From an uncultured Nitrospinota bacterium (lineage in GTDB: Bacteria; Nitrospinota; Nitrospinia; Nitrospinales; VA-1), in contig CAJQRI010000002.1 of the NCBI GenBank assembly GCA_905612265.1, forward strand, positions 1 through 50,703: DNA of 50,703 nt, written 5' to 3'. Made by a program: the position numbers and the translations under genes. Each line of letters opens with the position of its first letter. Positions within the stretch are counted from its first letter, which is position 1. The notes below the pieces were generated by a model. The model did no database searches. It had not been told where the DNA came from and was given only the letters and a program-made list of their open reading frames with translations. Of the stretch, positions 29,515 to 38,463 are shown one piece after another.

Positions 29515-29976
29515 TTAACCGCAGTTCACGCTTAGGTTAGTCGTTCCAGTATTGGTAATTCTAACTTCACCACTGATGTCTCCAATGGAGTCACCACGAC
29601 TAAAGTTATTTTGTGAACCTAATACAACTTTGTTTCTTCCCATGGAATGTTTACTTGACATATTTACTTTTTCATTACCACCCTTGCCCTTGTAGCCAGT
29701 ACTACCCCCACCATTGCCAGGAAAACCTTGATTAGCACTCGGGCTCAAACTAATTGGAATCGTCGTGAAATTTGACGACTTCCAGATCGAAGCATTTCCC
29801 TCATTACGTTGCGTTCCAAAGTCTAACGGTGCACCACCACCCGTATTTTCCAAGGTGATAGAACTGGCATTATTACACTTTGTCATCTGACCCGGTGCTA
29901 ATGATCCAGAAAAAGCAGAACTGGCTAAACAAAAAGAAGCAACATTAACAAATAATAAAATAGCGAGTTTCTTCAT
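29515..29976 (-). CDS. Secreted Gly/Asn/Ser-rich hypothetical protein
   Basis: Signal peptide; strong AGGAGG ribosome-binding site; low-complexity GNGGGSTGYKGKGGNEK segment; two Cys. Confidence 0.75.
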   Translation of the reverse strand: MKKLAILLFVNVASFCLASSAFSGSLAPGQMTKCNNASSITLENTGGGAPLDFGTQRNEGNASIWKSSNFTTIPISLSPSANQGFPGNGGGSTGYKGKGGNEKVNMSSKHSMGRNKVVLGSQNNFSRGDSIGDISGEVRITNTGTTNLSVNCG

Positions 29977-30097
29977 TGTAAATCCTCCTTTACCCTAGTT
30001 AACAAACGTTACCTACTAAATATTCTAAACGAGGCAAATTCAGAGGAATGAGCCTCCTCCCATTAGAAAGATAAAGTAACTTTTCAAAGAACGACTC

Positions 30098-30140
30098 AAT
30101 GCTAAAACTCCGACGAATGGAGTACTTTTTAGCATTTTTT
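30098..30140 (+). terminator. Terminator-like hairpin, plus-strand orientation
   Basis: AATGCTAAAACTCC-gacgaat-GGAGTACTTTTTAGCATT followed by T run. Confidence 0.55.
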
Positions 30141-30381
30141 CCAAAACCAAAAAGGTAGGATAAACCCTACTCTTATTATTCCCGCCCTTGGTTATCAACA
30201 AAGTATACTTATGCATTAAAACATGTCAATCTTTATTTTTACTTATAAACATAAATCATTTATTTTCAATGGTTTAAATAACAAATCAGCATCGACTCGA
30301 ATCAAGTTGCGACACTATATCCTATTAAGATTTAAGTGTTTATCCTATAAATATATGAGAATAAAATCTTATACCCGAATA

Positions 30382-31743
30382 TCATCCTTGGCGGGTTTCA
30401 TCTGCTATTACCACTCCTGCAGGAAGAGTTAATTCGTTTTTTAACCCTTGCAAATGAACCTTGCCTTGGATAGAAGCCGCACCTTCAAAACGGACAGCAC
30501 CCTTTATTTTTAACTCCTCCAAATTCACAAGATCTGGAATAACAGGAAAACTGTTTTGAAAATTTTCTATATTCTGCAGAAAGTCACCTAACTCTATAGC
30601 GGGCAAAGAAGCCGACTTCCTCTGGGGGTTTCTGACAAGCTTGCCATTGCTCAAGCTAAAAAGATTGGAGCGAACCAACAAAAGATCATCCGTCTTTTTT
30701 ACCGGCAAAAAACGTTCGCGTGAAACAGAGAGACCTACCGCCTCCTCAAAGCATTCCAAGCCAGAACCAATAGCTATCTCAAGTTGTACAATGGGAGTTT
30801 CATCAATATTTTTTCGGTTCAACATCACGCTTAACTCCAAAGGGCCCTTTTTCAATCTGTCATTCAAGGCCACTAGGTTTATCCAAATATTATTGGTATT
30901 GAAAACCTTGAATTTTTTTTGATCATAAAACTCGTCAATCTTATCATCGGGAACACGGGCAAGCTCCAATAGCTTGAGCTTTCCACCTTGCTGATAAAGA
31001 GTACCGCCCTTAACATCGGCCGGAGTTTTAGCCGTCACTTCCATCAAAAAGGGTACGTTAAACTCATCCATATAATTCAGGATAACAGGGTCCACAACGG
31101 CACCAAGGTTATCCGCATTTGAAATAAAAAGAATCTCTCTACCTGCATCTACAAGCTTTTGCAAAACCCCCTGTTGCCAGATACTTTGATAAAAGTCACC
31201 ATGACCAGGAGGATAGTATGCTTGCTCGCCCCACTTAGAAGTGGAAAGCGGACTCAAGCCGTCTGAATGCAGACGAGGGAATTTATTTTGCTGAAAACCG
31301 ATTATCTCTGAAGAAAAACTCAAGTTGCTCAAATGGGCCTGGGTTTTCTCATGCGTGTAGAAACTGTTCATCAGGAGAAGAGGAATTTTTTGACTCCATT
31401 CCCGATTCAGGCTCTCGATTTGCTCCAGTATTAAATCTAGAAAAGATTTATTGTCCCGCACTTCAACCAGCGACTTGGGTCCCCCACAGCCCATGCTAGT
31501 ACCCATCCCACCATTCAGTTTGCCCACAACAAGCTTTGACAGCTGAAGCGCAGTGCGGGAAGGTTTCGGGAATGGAAGACTTGAAAAATCTGGCAGGTTT
31601 TTGGAGTCGGGAGACTTTATTGAATTCCAGTCCTCGACTTTTGAAAGTCCTTGACGGAACTGGCTAATCATCTCCCAATAATTATTTAATTGAGGGCCCG
31701 AAAGCGATTGAGTCAACTCATTCCATAAAGAATCATCTGGCAT
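30382..31743 (-). CDS. UTP--glucose-1-phosphate uridylyltransferase, UDPGP family
   Basis: VVGKLNGGMGTSMGCGGPKSLVEV, LLMNSF, NADNLGAVVDPVIL motifs of eukaryote-type UGP. Confidence 0.9.
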   Translation of the reverse strand: MPDDSLWNELTQSLSGPQLNNYWEMISQFRQGLSKVEDWNSIKSPDSKNLPDFSSLPFPKPSRTALQLSKLVVGKLNGGMGTSMGCGGPKSLVEVRDNKSFLDLILEQIESLNREWSQKIPLLLMNSFYTHEKTQAHLSNLSFSSEIIGFQQNKFPRLHSDGLSPLSTSKWGEQAYYPPGHGDFYQSIWQQGVLQKLVDAGREILFISNADNLGAVVDPVILNYMDEFNVPFLMEVTAKTPADVKGGTLYQQGGKLKLLELARVPDDKIDEFYDQKKFKVFNTNNIWINLVALNDRLKKGPLELSVMLNRKNIDETPIVQLEIAIGSGLECFEEAVGLSVSRERFLPVKKTDDLLLVRSNLFSLSNGKLVRNPQRKSASLPAIELGDFLQNIENFQNSFPVIPDLVNLEELKIKGAVRFEGAASIQGKVHLQGLKNELTLPAGVVIADETRQG

Positions 31744-31826
31744 ACTGAAATCCTAAATATTTTTTTGCGTGACAAACTCACAAGGACTTGCTTTACTTTT
31801 CAAGTTGCTTTTTATAAGGTCTATTT

Positions 31827-32426
31827 ATGCTTGTATTTAAAAAAAATATCTACGAAATTTTTCACTCTCATCATCCTGAAAATGGAACACAACAGAACCT
31901 GGATCCGCGCGACTTCATTTACAGGTCATTGACCACCGACCGGGAAATTTTTTACGGACTGCAACAGCTTTCTCAAACAGAAGGTAAGGACCGTTTCAAA
32001 ACTTTATTCCCTCATGTGTCCCGATTTGGGTCTATCTCGCTAATCAACAACTTTTGCCGATCACTTCTCGAAGGACTGGTTGATAAAAAAAAATGGTACA
32101 CCATGAATGCATACCATATGACATATCTATTTGACAGTCTTCATGGCACTTTTGAGGAATATAGCTACTCAGAAATAGCACAAAGGAAAGAAATATTCCC
32201 AGAGCTTCTGGGAGAAACTATTGACTTCGACCATTTCCTTGAAAATTATTTTTTTGGGACCGGATTTTTAATGGATGCAGAACGTTTTAACAATATACCT
32301 CCAGAAGAAAAGAAAGACCTGCAACTCACAGACCCCTGCCTGTTCGGGGTGATCAACAGACTGATCCCTGCTGAGGAAGAGGTTGCTCTAAAAATAAACC
32401 CACATCCCCCCTACTCTCCAGAATAA
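31827..32426 (+). CDS. Hypothetical protein
   Basis: 199-aa ORF, no recognised domain. Confidence 0.6.
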   Translation: MLVFKKNIYEIFHSHHPENGTQQNLDPRDFIYRSLTTDREIFYGLQQLSQTEGKDRFKTLFPHVSRFGSISLINNFCRSLLEGLVDKKKWYTMNAYHMTYLFDSLHGTFEEYSYSEIAQRKEIFPELLGETIDFDHFLENYFFGTGFLMDAERFNNIPPEEKKDLQLTDPCLFGVINRLIPAEEEVALKINPHPPYSPE

Positions 32427-32448
32427 AAGTTATACGATGAGAGGTGCG

Positions 32449-33030
32449 CTATTTTTTTAATTCCTCTTCCAGTTGAAAAGTCAGAATGCTGGAGTTTGGA
32501 GCCACCTCACTCAAAAAACTGGCCACCGGAATTCCATTTTTTCCGACCAAAAATTTATGAAAATTCCACTGCGCCTCATTTTTAGATGGCGCATACTTTC
32601 CTTTTATCCGGTACAGTATACTTTTTACCAACCCGAAAATTCGCGATCGCCAACCTCCTCCCCCTTGATGCTTCAAACCACAATCATATAAGTATTGGTA
32701 AAGATCTAGTTTTTGCGGACCCAGCAAAGTCACCTTACTAAAAAGGTTAAACGTTACATTGAAATTTGTCTGGCAAAAACCTTTGATCTTCTCATCATTA
32801 TTAGGTTCCTGCGCACCAAAGTCGTTACAGGGAAAAGCTAAAATACTCAAACCCTGCTCACTATATTTCTCATACAGTTTCTGCAGATCTGAATATTGAG
32901 GTGTGAACCCACAATTGGAAGCCACATTGACAATCAGCAATACCCTTCCCTCAAAATTGGAAAGCTTGCACACCTCGCCACTAATGCTTTGAACATCAAA
33001 ATTATAAATACTTTTTTTGGCGGATTTCAT
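32449..33030 (-). CDS. Glutathione peroxidase family (Cys type)
   Basis: LLIVNVASNCGFTPQYSDLQKLYEKY, AFPCNDFGAQEP motifs. Confidence 0.95.
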   Translation of the reverse strand: MKSAKKSIYNFDVQSISGEVCKLSNFEGRVLLIVNVASNCGFTPQYSDLQKLYEKYSEQGLSILAFPCNDFGAQEPNNDEKIKGFCQTNFNVTFNLFSKVTLLGPQKLDLYQYLYDCGLKHQGGGGWRSRIFGLVKSILYRIKGKYAPSKNEAQWNFHKFLVGKNGIPVASFLSEVAPNSSILTFQLEEELKK

Positions 33031-33179
33031 ATTTTACAATCGAACATTAAAGGCTGAAAATTCAATCTAAAACCAAAAAGAATGAAAATCTATAAATTCC
33101 TGTCTAAATACTTCATATCTTTACTTAATAAACAAGATCTTGCCATAAAAAACTTAAGGGGTGACATAGAAATAAAGGG

Positions 33180-33415
33180 ATGAATGGACTGGAGTTTTTA
33201 AAACGAGTCTGTCGTAGTAACTGTGTAAAAGGTTTGATGAATTATCATAATCGTGAATGGGATGAAGCCAAAAAGTGCTTTGAAAATTCCTTGATATCCC
33301 GACCCGAAGATGGCCCTCAAAAATCTACCTGAAGCGATGAGACAACTTTATCCACAATCCTCCTGCTGACAGCTGGGATAGTGTCTTCTACCTCAGCAAC
33401 AAAGTAAGCATTATA
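33180..33415 (+). pseudogene. Remnant of the C-terminal TPR tail of an adenylate/guanylate-cyclase-type protein
   Basis: NYHNREWDEAKKCFENSLISRPEDGP / SKIYLKR*DNFIHNPPADSWDSVFYLSNK across one frameshift and one TGA. Confidence 0.7.
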
Positions 33416-33424
33416 AAGGAAAAC

Positions 33425-34213
33425 TCAGGAATCAGAGGGCTCAGAATCCATAGAGCGGTGATAGTCCTGCAGAATGGAATCCTGAGTTTCCTGATCGGCA
33501 GATTTATAAATACGGATGGTTTCAAAGTGGCGGGTTTGTTGAACACGCAATAATTTAAGACGCATCAATTCCAGAATAGCTAAAAATGTCACTACAACTT
33601 CTTGTTTGGTATTTAACACCGTGAACAAGGATTCAAACGTCACACTTTCCGAGGCGTTGAGAATTTCCATAATGTGCTGAATCTGGTCTGTGACTGACAT
33701 TTCGGTGATTTTAATTTCATAATCTTTCTCAAACAACTTAGTATCCAGAATCTTCTGATAAGCTTTAAGTAAATCAAAAACCGATGCATCGACCAATTCC
33801 TTCTCTTCTGTGCTGTCATCAAGTTCAATCTGACCACCGCGCACAAAAACCTGCTGCCGGTCATGTTCCTTCATTCTCAGTTCAAATGCCGCATCCCGAT
33901 AGCGCTGGTATTCTTTAAGCCTGCGCATCAACTCAGCACGCGGGTCTGCCCCGCCTCCCTCATCAAACTCTTCCTCTATTTCTGGAGCAGGCAGTAAAAT
34001 TTTTGATTTGATACGCGTCAATTCGGCAGCCATCACTAAATACTCTCCGACCATATCAAGGTTCAACTCCTGCATCATATCCAGATACTGCATATACTGC
34101 CGGGTGATATCAGCAATAGGAATATCGTAAATATCCATCTTCTGTTCTTTAATCAGATGAAGTAGCAGGTCTAAAGGACCTTCAAAAATGTCAAGCTTGC
34201 ATTTATAGGTCAT
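33425..34213 (-). CDS. scpA: Segregation and condensation protein A
   Basis: FEGPLDLLLHLIKEQKMDIYDIPIADITRQYMQYL; VTFLAILELMRLKLLRVQQ. Confidence 0.95.
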   Translation of the reverse strand: MTYKCKLDIFEGPLDLLLHLIKEQKMDIYDIPIADITRQYMQYLDMMQELNLDMVGEYLVMAAELTRIKSKILLPAPEIEEEFDEGGGADPRAELMRRLKEYQRYRDAAFELRMKEHDRQQVFVRGGQIELDDSTEEKELVDASVFDLLKAYQKILDTKLFEKDYEIKITEMSVTDQIQHIMEILNASESVTFESLFTVLNTKQEVVVTFLAILELMRLKLLRVQQTRHFETIRIYKSADQETQDSILQDYHRSMDSEPSDS

Positions 34214-34296
34214 GGTCGGATCATAGATTCAAGGTTTCAAAAAGGGCCCAATTTCAACTCAATCATAACTAAGTTTTTAATAATGAGCTTAATTTT

Positions 34297-35031
34297 TCAC
34301 AAGTCTCCCCAAAGTGACTGCAAAAGTGCCAAAGCAACAATAGGGGCTGTATCCGCCCGGATAATGCGAGGCCCCAGACTCATAGTCTGAAAACCATATT
34401 CCCGAGTCTTCTCGATCTCATCCAAACTAAATCCCCCTTCGGGTCCAATTAAGACAGCAACTGAACGGGGTTTTCGATCCTGCTTAATGTCTTTAAGAGA
34501 GTTATCTCCCTCCATTTCCCAAAAGACCAGTTTAAGGTCTCGGTCATCACTATTGCGGCAAAATGTTTTCAGAGTTTCAATCCTCTCTGCTACCAAAGGA
34601 ACTTGGATACGCCCACATTGTTTTGAGCTTTCCAGTGCGATTTTTTTCCAGCGTTCGATTTTTACTCCAACCTGATGTGTTTTTACCACGCATCGTTCAG
34701 TGGTCAAAGGAGTGATAGAACAAGCCCCCAACTCTACAGACTTTCTTAACGTTGCATCAAACTTATTGCCTTTGGTCAACGCCAATCCCAAATGAACCGA
34801 TAAAGGAGATTCTACATCAAACTTTTCAGATGCAATGATTTCTCCTTGTATCTCTTTCGCTTGGACCTCAACCAGTCGAACGGTGAGCAGTTTATCCGAA
34901 CCACCTATGACTTGAATGGAGGCCCCCACCTTCAACCTTAATACGGTTCTGATATGCGAAACATCTGACCCCGTAAGCGTCACTCGGTTACCGACAATCT
35001 GTCCAGCAGGAACAAAAAATTTATGGCTCAT
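34297..35031 (-). CDS. rsmE: 16S rRNA (uracil1498-N3)-methyltransferase
   Basis: SHIRTVLRLKVG, LIGPEGGFSLDEIEK, LGPRIIRADTAPIVAL. Confidence 0.95.
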   Translation of the reverse strand: MSHKFFVPAGQIVGNRVTLTGSDVSHIRTVLRLKVGASIQVIGGSDKLLTVRLVEVQAKEIQGEIIASEKFDVESPLSVHLGLALTKGNKFDATLRKSVELGACSITPLTTERCVVKTHQVGVKIERWKKIALESSKQCGRIQVPLVAERIETLKTFCRNSDDRDLKLVFWEMEGDNSLKDIKQDRKPRSVAVLIGPEGGFSLDEIEKTREYGFQTMSLGPRIIRADTAPIVALALLQSLWGDL

Positions 35032-35750
35032 GCCTCAACCCAATGGATCCGTAATAAGTCTTCCAGAGAGATCAGTTCATAGTCGGGGACAATATCAGCC
35101 TGACCTTGCTTGCGGTTTATCCAAGCTGTCTTCATTCCCACCTTCTGGGCTCCAAGAATATCTGCCGAAAGACTGTCTCCCACAAAAAGAATTTCGCATG
35201 GCTCCAATTCGAAATGATTGATCGCAAGCTGAAAGATTGAGGGGTGCGGCTTGCGATAGGGAAGGCCTGAAGAGTAAAGGGTGAAATCAAAATACTTCTT
35301 CAAGCCTGTGTCCTCCAGTTCTAACTCCTTCATAAAAACCGGATTGGTGGTGTTGGAGATAATTCCCATGGAAATATTCCATTCACTCAATTGCTGAAGA
35401 ACATTTTTCACCTCGGGGAAGACCTCCCTTTCCCGATAGACTTCTCGATAATAAACCTGCAAAAGCTCCTGAAGCGAAACCTTTCCTTTCCAGGAAATTT
35501 TAAAATAAAAAAGTAAGTATTGTAAAACCTCCTCGTAACGAGCTTCCATATGATTTGTTCGGGATAGCTCGATCATCGACCTGAACAATTCCCGTGATTT
35601 TTTCAGACACACCTCAAAGTCAGGCAAAGCAATTTTTTTTTCCTCAAGGTGGGTAAAAACTTTTTCCAGAGGACTCCGATCACCTTCTTCTCCTAAATCT
35701 ACCAGAGTATGTGCCCAATCAAAACCAATCGCCTTAAAAGGAAAATCCAT
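35028..35750 (-). CDS. HAD-superfamily hydrolase
   Basis: IGFDWAHTL, GIISNTT, FVGDSLSADILGAQKVGMKTAWI. Confidence 0.9.
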   Translation of the reverse strand: MDFPFKAIGFDWAHTLVDLGEEGDRSPLEKVFTHLEEKKIALPDFEVCLKKSRELFRSMIELSRTNHMEARYEEVLQYLLFYFKISWKGKVSLQELLQVYYREVYREREVFPEVKNVLQQLSEWNISMGIISNTTNPVFMKELELEDTGLKKYFDFTLYSSGLPYRKPHPSIFQLAINHFELEPCEILFVGDSLSADILGAQKVGMKTAWINRKQGQADIVPDYELISLEDLLRIHWVEA

Positions 35751-35981
35751 TTATCACCCGTTGTTGCTGTATTACAGTCCGTAATATTTGAGACATTAAC
35801 ATCAACCTATTTAAAACGATAAGCCCTTAATAATCAATGATTAAAATGATAGACTCTGAGCAGGTTGATTTTTAGAAGCTTGCTTTGACAACATCACAAA
35901 GTATGCTCTTGACCCAAAGCCCTATCCACTAAATAATAGCAATACAAAAGAAATAAAGAAACTGCCGAAACATAAGAGCCC

Positions 35982-36521
35982 ATGCTACCGGAAAACATAA
36001 AATCTATACCCGAAAATATCAGAATGAATCAAGAGTTGATTCAGGAGGCTATCTTCTTAGGCTGTACCAAAGCAAAAATAATCTTAACAAAAACCATTTC
36101 CATTGCTAATTGGATGAAGTTGCAATGCCAATATGGTTGTTCTCAATATGGGTCACTCCACACCTGCCCTCCCTTCACCCCCGATTCTGAACAAATGTCG
36201 GAAGTTCTTATAGAGTATGATAAGGCACTGCTCATCAATGCCAGCCCGGAAGTAAATGTAAGAGAAATAGTTGTTCATCTGGAAAAACTTTTAAAGGATA
36301 AAGGTTTTAGCAAAGCTTTCGGGTTATCTGCTAAACCTTGTGACCTTTGCGACCCCTGCACCATTGCAACAAATTGTAAGTACCCTGAAAAAGCCCGACC
36401 CACTCTGCAAGCTTGTGGAATTGATGTAAACGAAACCATCAACAGTAACGGATGGGACGACCTCGGAAAACAGAACCCTTGCACTCCAACTCATGCCATT
36501 GGCATGGTGTTGATGTATTAG
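35982..36521 (+). CDS. DUF2284-type Cys-rich metal-binding protein
   Basis: CQYGCSQYGSLHTCPPFTPDSEQM, CDLCDPCTIATNCKYPEKARPTLQACGIDV. Confidence 0.85.
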   Translation: MLPENIKSIPENIRMNQELIQEAIFLGCTKAKIILTKTISIANWMKLQCQYGCSQYGSLHTCPPFTPDSEQMSEVLIEYDKALLINASPEVNVREIVVHLEKLLKDKGFSKAFGLSAKPCDLCDPCTIATNCKYPEKARPTLQACGIDVNETINSNGWDDLGKQNPCTPTHAIGMVLMY

Positions 36522-36701
36522 AACCATCTATAATCACTCCATCTCAAATGACCACACCCGCAATCAGTATCTATTCTGAAGCTACCACACAAGAAGCGGC
36601 TTAATTGATGAAGGAAAAGGATAAAATCTCAGGTATTCTCGCTGTTAAAAATCTGGCTTATAGAAATAAAACACCTGCTTAAAACATTCAACTATTTCCC
36701 T

Positions 36702-37940
36702 TCAACTTGAAGGCCAAGGTTTCACTCGACCTTCGCTAGATATCTCATCTAATTCCTGAAGGTCTTTACCATTAATACCTAAAAAATAAAGGATTAATCT
36801 CAAATCAGACTGATTGATGCTGGCCTGTGCCTGACGTTGCACAATCGGTTTAGCGTTGAACGCAATGCCTAATCCAGCCCGTGCCAGCATTTTAATATCG
36901 TTGGCTCCATCTCCAACTGCCACCACTTGGCGTAGGGAAAATCCTTCCTTTTCCGCCAGAGAAATCAAGGCTCGTTCTTTAGCCTCGGCATCGATGATCT
37001 CACCTTCAAGCTCACCTGAGACTTTGCCATCTTCTATCTTCAACTGATTGGCGATGCCATAGTCCAGTCCATAACTATCGCAAATCTTGCTGATAAAAAA
37101 CTGAAACCCACCACTGACCAGAGCAATTTTATACCCCAAATGCCGTAAGATATTAACCAGAGATTCTGCACCGGGTGTCAGAGGCAGGGAGTTGGATAAA
37201 TGATGCAGACTTTCCACAGGTAAGCCTTTTAGCAGTTTCACCCTTTTGAGCAAGGCTGATTTGAAGTCTATTTCTCCACTCATAGCCTGGTGGGTGATTG
37301 CCGCCATTTCCTGGCCTACTCCTGCCAATTTCCCCAACTCATCAATGACCTCACATTGCAGGAAGGTCATATCAGCATCCAACACAATCAATCTTTTATT
37401 ACGCCTAAAATAAGTTTCCTCCTGAACAGCGATATCGACGCCGTAGTTTTCCTTGAATCTCACCAGAGCGTTCAACACTTCCTCCGATGAGTGTGCCTCA
37501 CGGGTTCCTATAATAAATTCCAGCGCGTGGATATCTCCCGAATCTAATTGTTCTATACGTAAAATATTGATATCAAGTTCAGCGAAAATTTGGGTGATTT
37601 CTAGAAATCCGGCTGATGGCATGGAGTCACAAAGTAGTGTCACGACTGAACGATGAACATAAGGAGCATCTGGCCGGGTAACTGTTTTCCAGGGATAGAC
37701 GGTGGCCTTAAAATTCATTTTCTCGGCGTAGATAGATAACGCCTCTCGAAGAGGAAGAATATGGCTCTCATCACAACCATCAAGGAGAATGGAAAGATTG
37801 AGCAATCCATTGAAGACGAATTGCTTGATATCGACCACATTCCAACCAGTTTCGACAATGAATGTCAAAGATTCAGCAAGAATTCCGGGCCGATCCTGTG
37901 CAGAGATATGAATATGTAGTTGGCTGGAAGAAAGAGACAT
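36702..37940 (-). CDS. serB: Phosphoserine phosphatase with N-terminal ACT domains
   Basis: LIVLDADMTFLQCEVIDELGKLAGVG, LVSGGFQFFI, AVGDGANDIKMLARAGLGIAFNAKP. Confidence 0.95.
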   Translation of the reverse strand: MSLSSSQLHIHISAQDRPGILAESLTFIVETGWNVVDIKQFVFNGLLNLSILLDGCDESHILPLREALSIYAEKMNFKATVYPWKTVTRPDAPYVHRSVVTLLCDSMPSAGFLEITQIFAELDINILRIEQLDSGDIHALEFIIGTREAHSSEEVLNALVRFKENYGVDIAVQEETYFRRNKRLIVLDADMTFLQCEVIDELGKLAGVGQEMAAITHQAMSGEIDFKSALLKRVKLLKGLPVESLHHLSNSLPLTPGAESLVNILRHLGYKIALVSGGFQFFISKICDSYGLDYGIANQLKIEDGKVSGELEGEIIDAEAKERALISLAEKEGFSLRQVVAVGDGANDIKMLARAGLGIAFNAKPIVQRQAQASINQSDLRLILYFLGINGKDLQELDEISSEGRVKPWPSS

Positions 37941-37943
37941 AAA

Positions 37944-38399
37944 TCAGTTCTGCGGCTTGTAACGCCACCCTTCCCTTTTTTTACAGGTCCAGCCTTCATC
38001 GATTTGGAAGGTCGCCAGACTCACCAACGTTTCGGAGTTAAATAATGAGATGAGGCCTTCTCCGTTGATCGAGTTTTCTTTCAGGTGTAAACGCTTGAGT
38101 TTGCCCAAGTGTTTGGCCTTGGCTAGAAACTTTAAACCTTCATCGCTAACACTGTTCTGATTGAGGTTCAAATACTGGACGTTTTCCAAATAGGCGCATT
38201 CGACCATATCCTGAACTCCCTGGTCCTCCAGATTGTTATCATCCAGATCCAGCCAACTGATTTCCTGCATTCGGGGTGACTGCCATAACAGACGCGCTTC
38301 TTTTGCATTGAGCCCCTTACCGCTTAGCATCAGTTGATTGCCGCGCAAGCGACCCTCAAAAATCTCTTCAACATCTTTAAACCTGCAATTATCGTTCAT
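37944..38399 (-). CDS. Leucine-rich-repeat protein
   Basis: WLDLDDNNLEDQGVQDM, YLNLNQNSVSDEGLKFLA, RLHLKENSINGEGL repeats. Confidence 0.8.
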   Translation of the reverse strand: MNDNCRFKDVEEIFEGRLRGNQLMLSGKGLNAKEARLLWQSPRMQEISWLDLDDNNLEDQGVQDMVECAYLENVQYLNLNQNSVSDEGLKFLAKAKHLGKLKRLHLKENSINGEGLISLFNSETLVSLATFQIDEGWTCKKREGWRYKPQN

Positions 38400-38463
38400 C
38401 GCTCTTCCTTAAAATCATAATCTATGGGTGTTTTCTATAGCACGAAGACCGCAGACCGCCAAT

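Noticed and set aside
30223-30432. 69-aa plus-strand ORF upstream of the UDPGP gene end
   Set aside because: AT-rich sequence, no RBS or recognisable motif, overlaps the end of the UDPGP gene
13048-38399. LRR proteins (13048-13539 and 37944-38399) as part of a recognition/effector system
   Set aside because: Short, dispersed RNI-type LRR proteins with no associated effector or secretion genes
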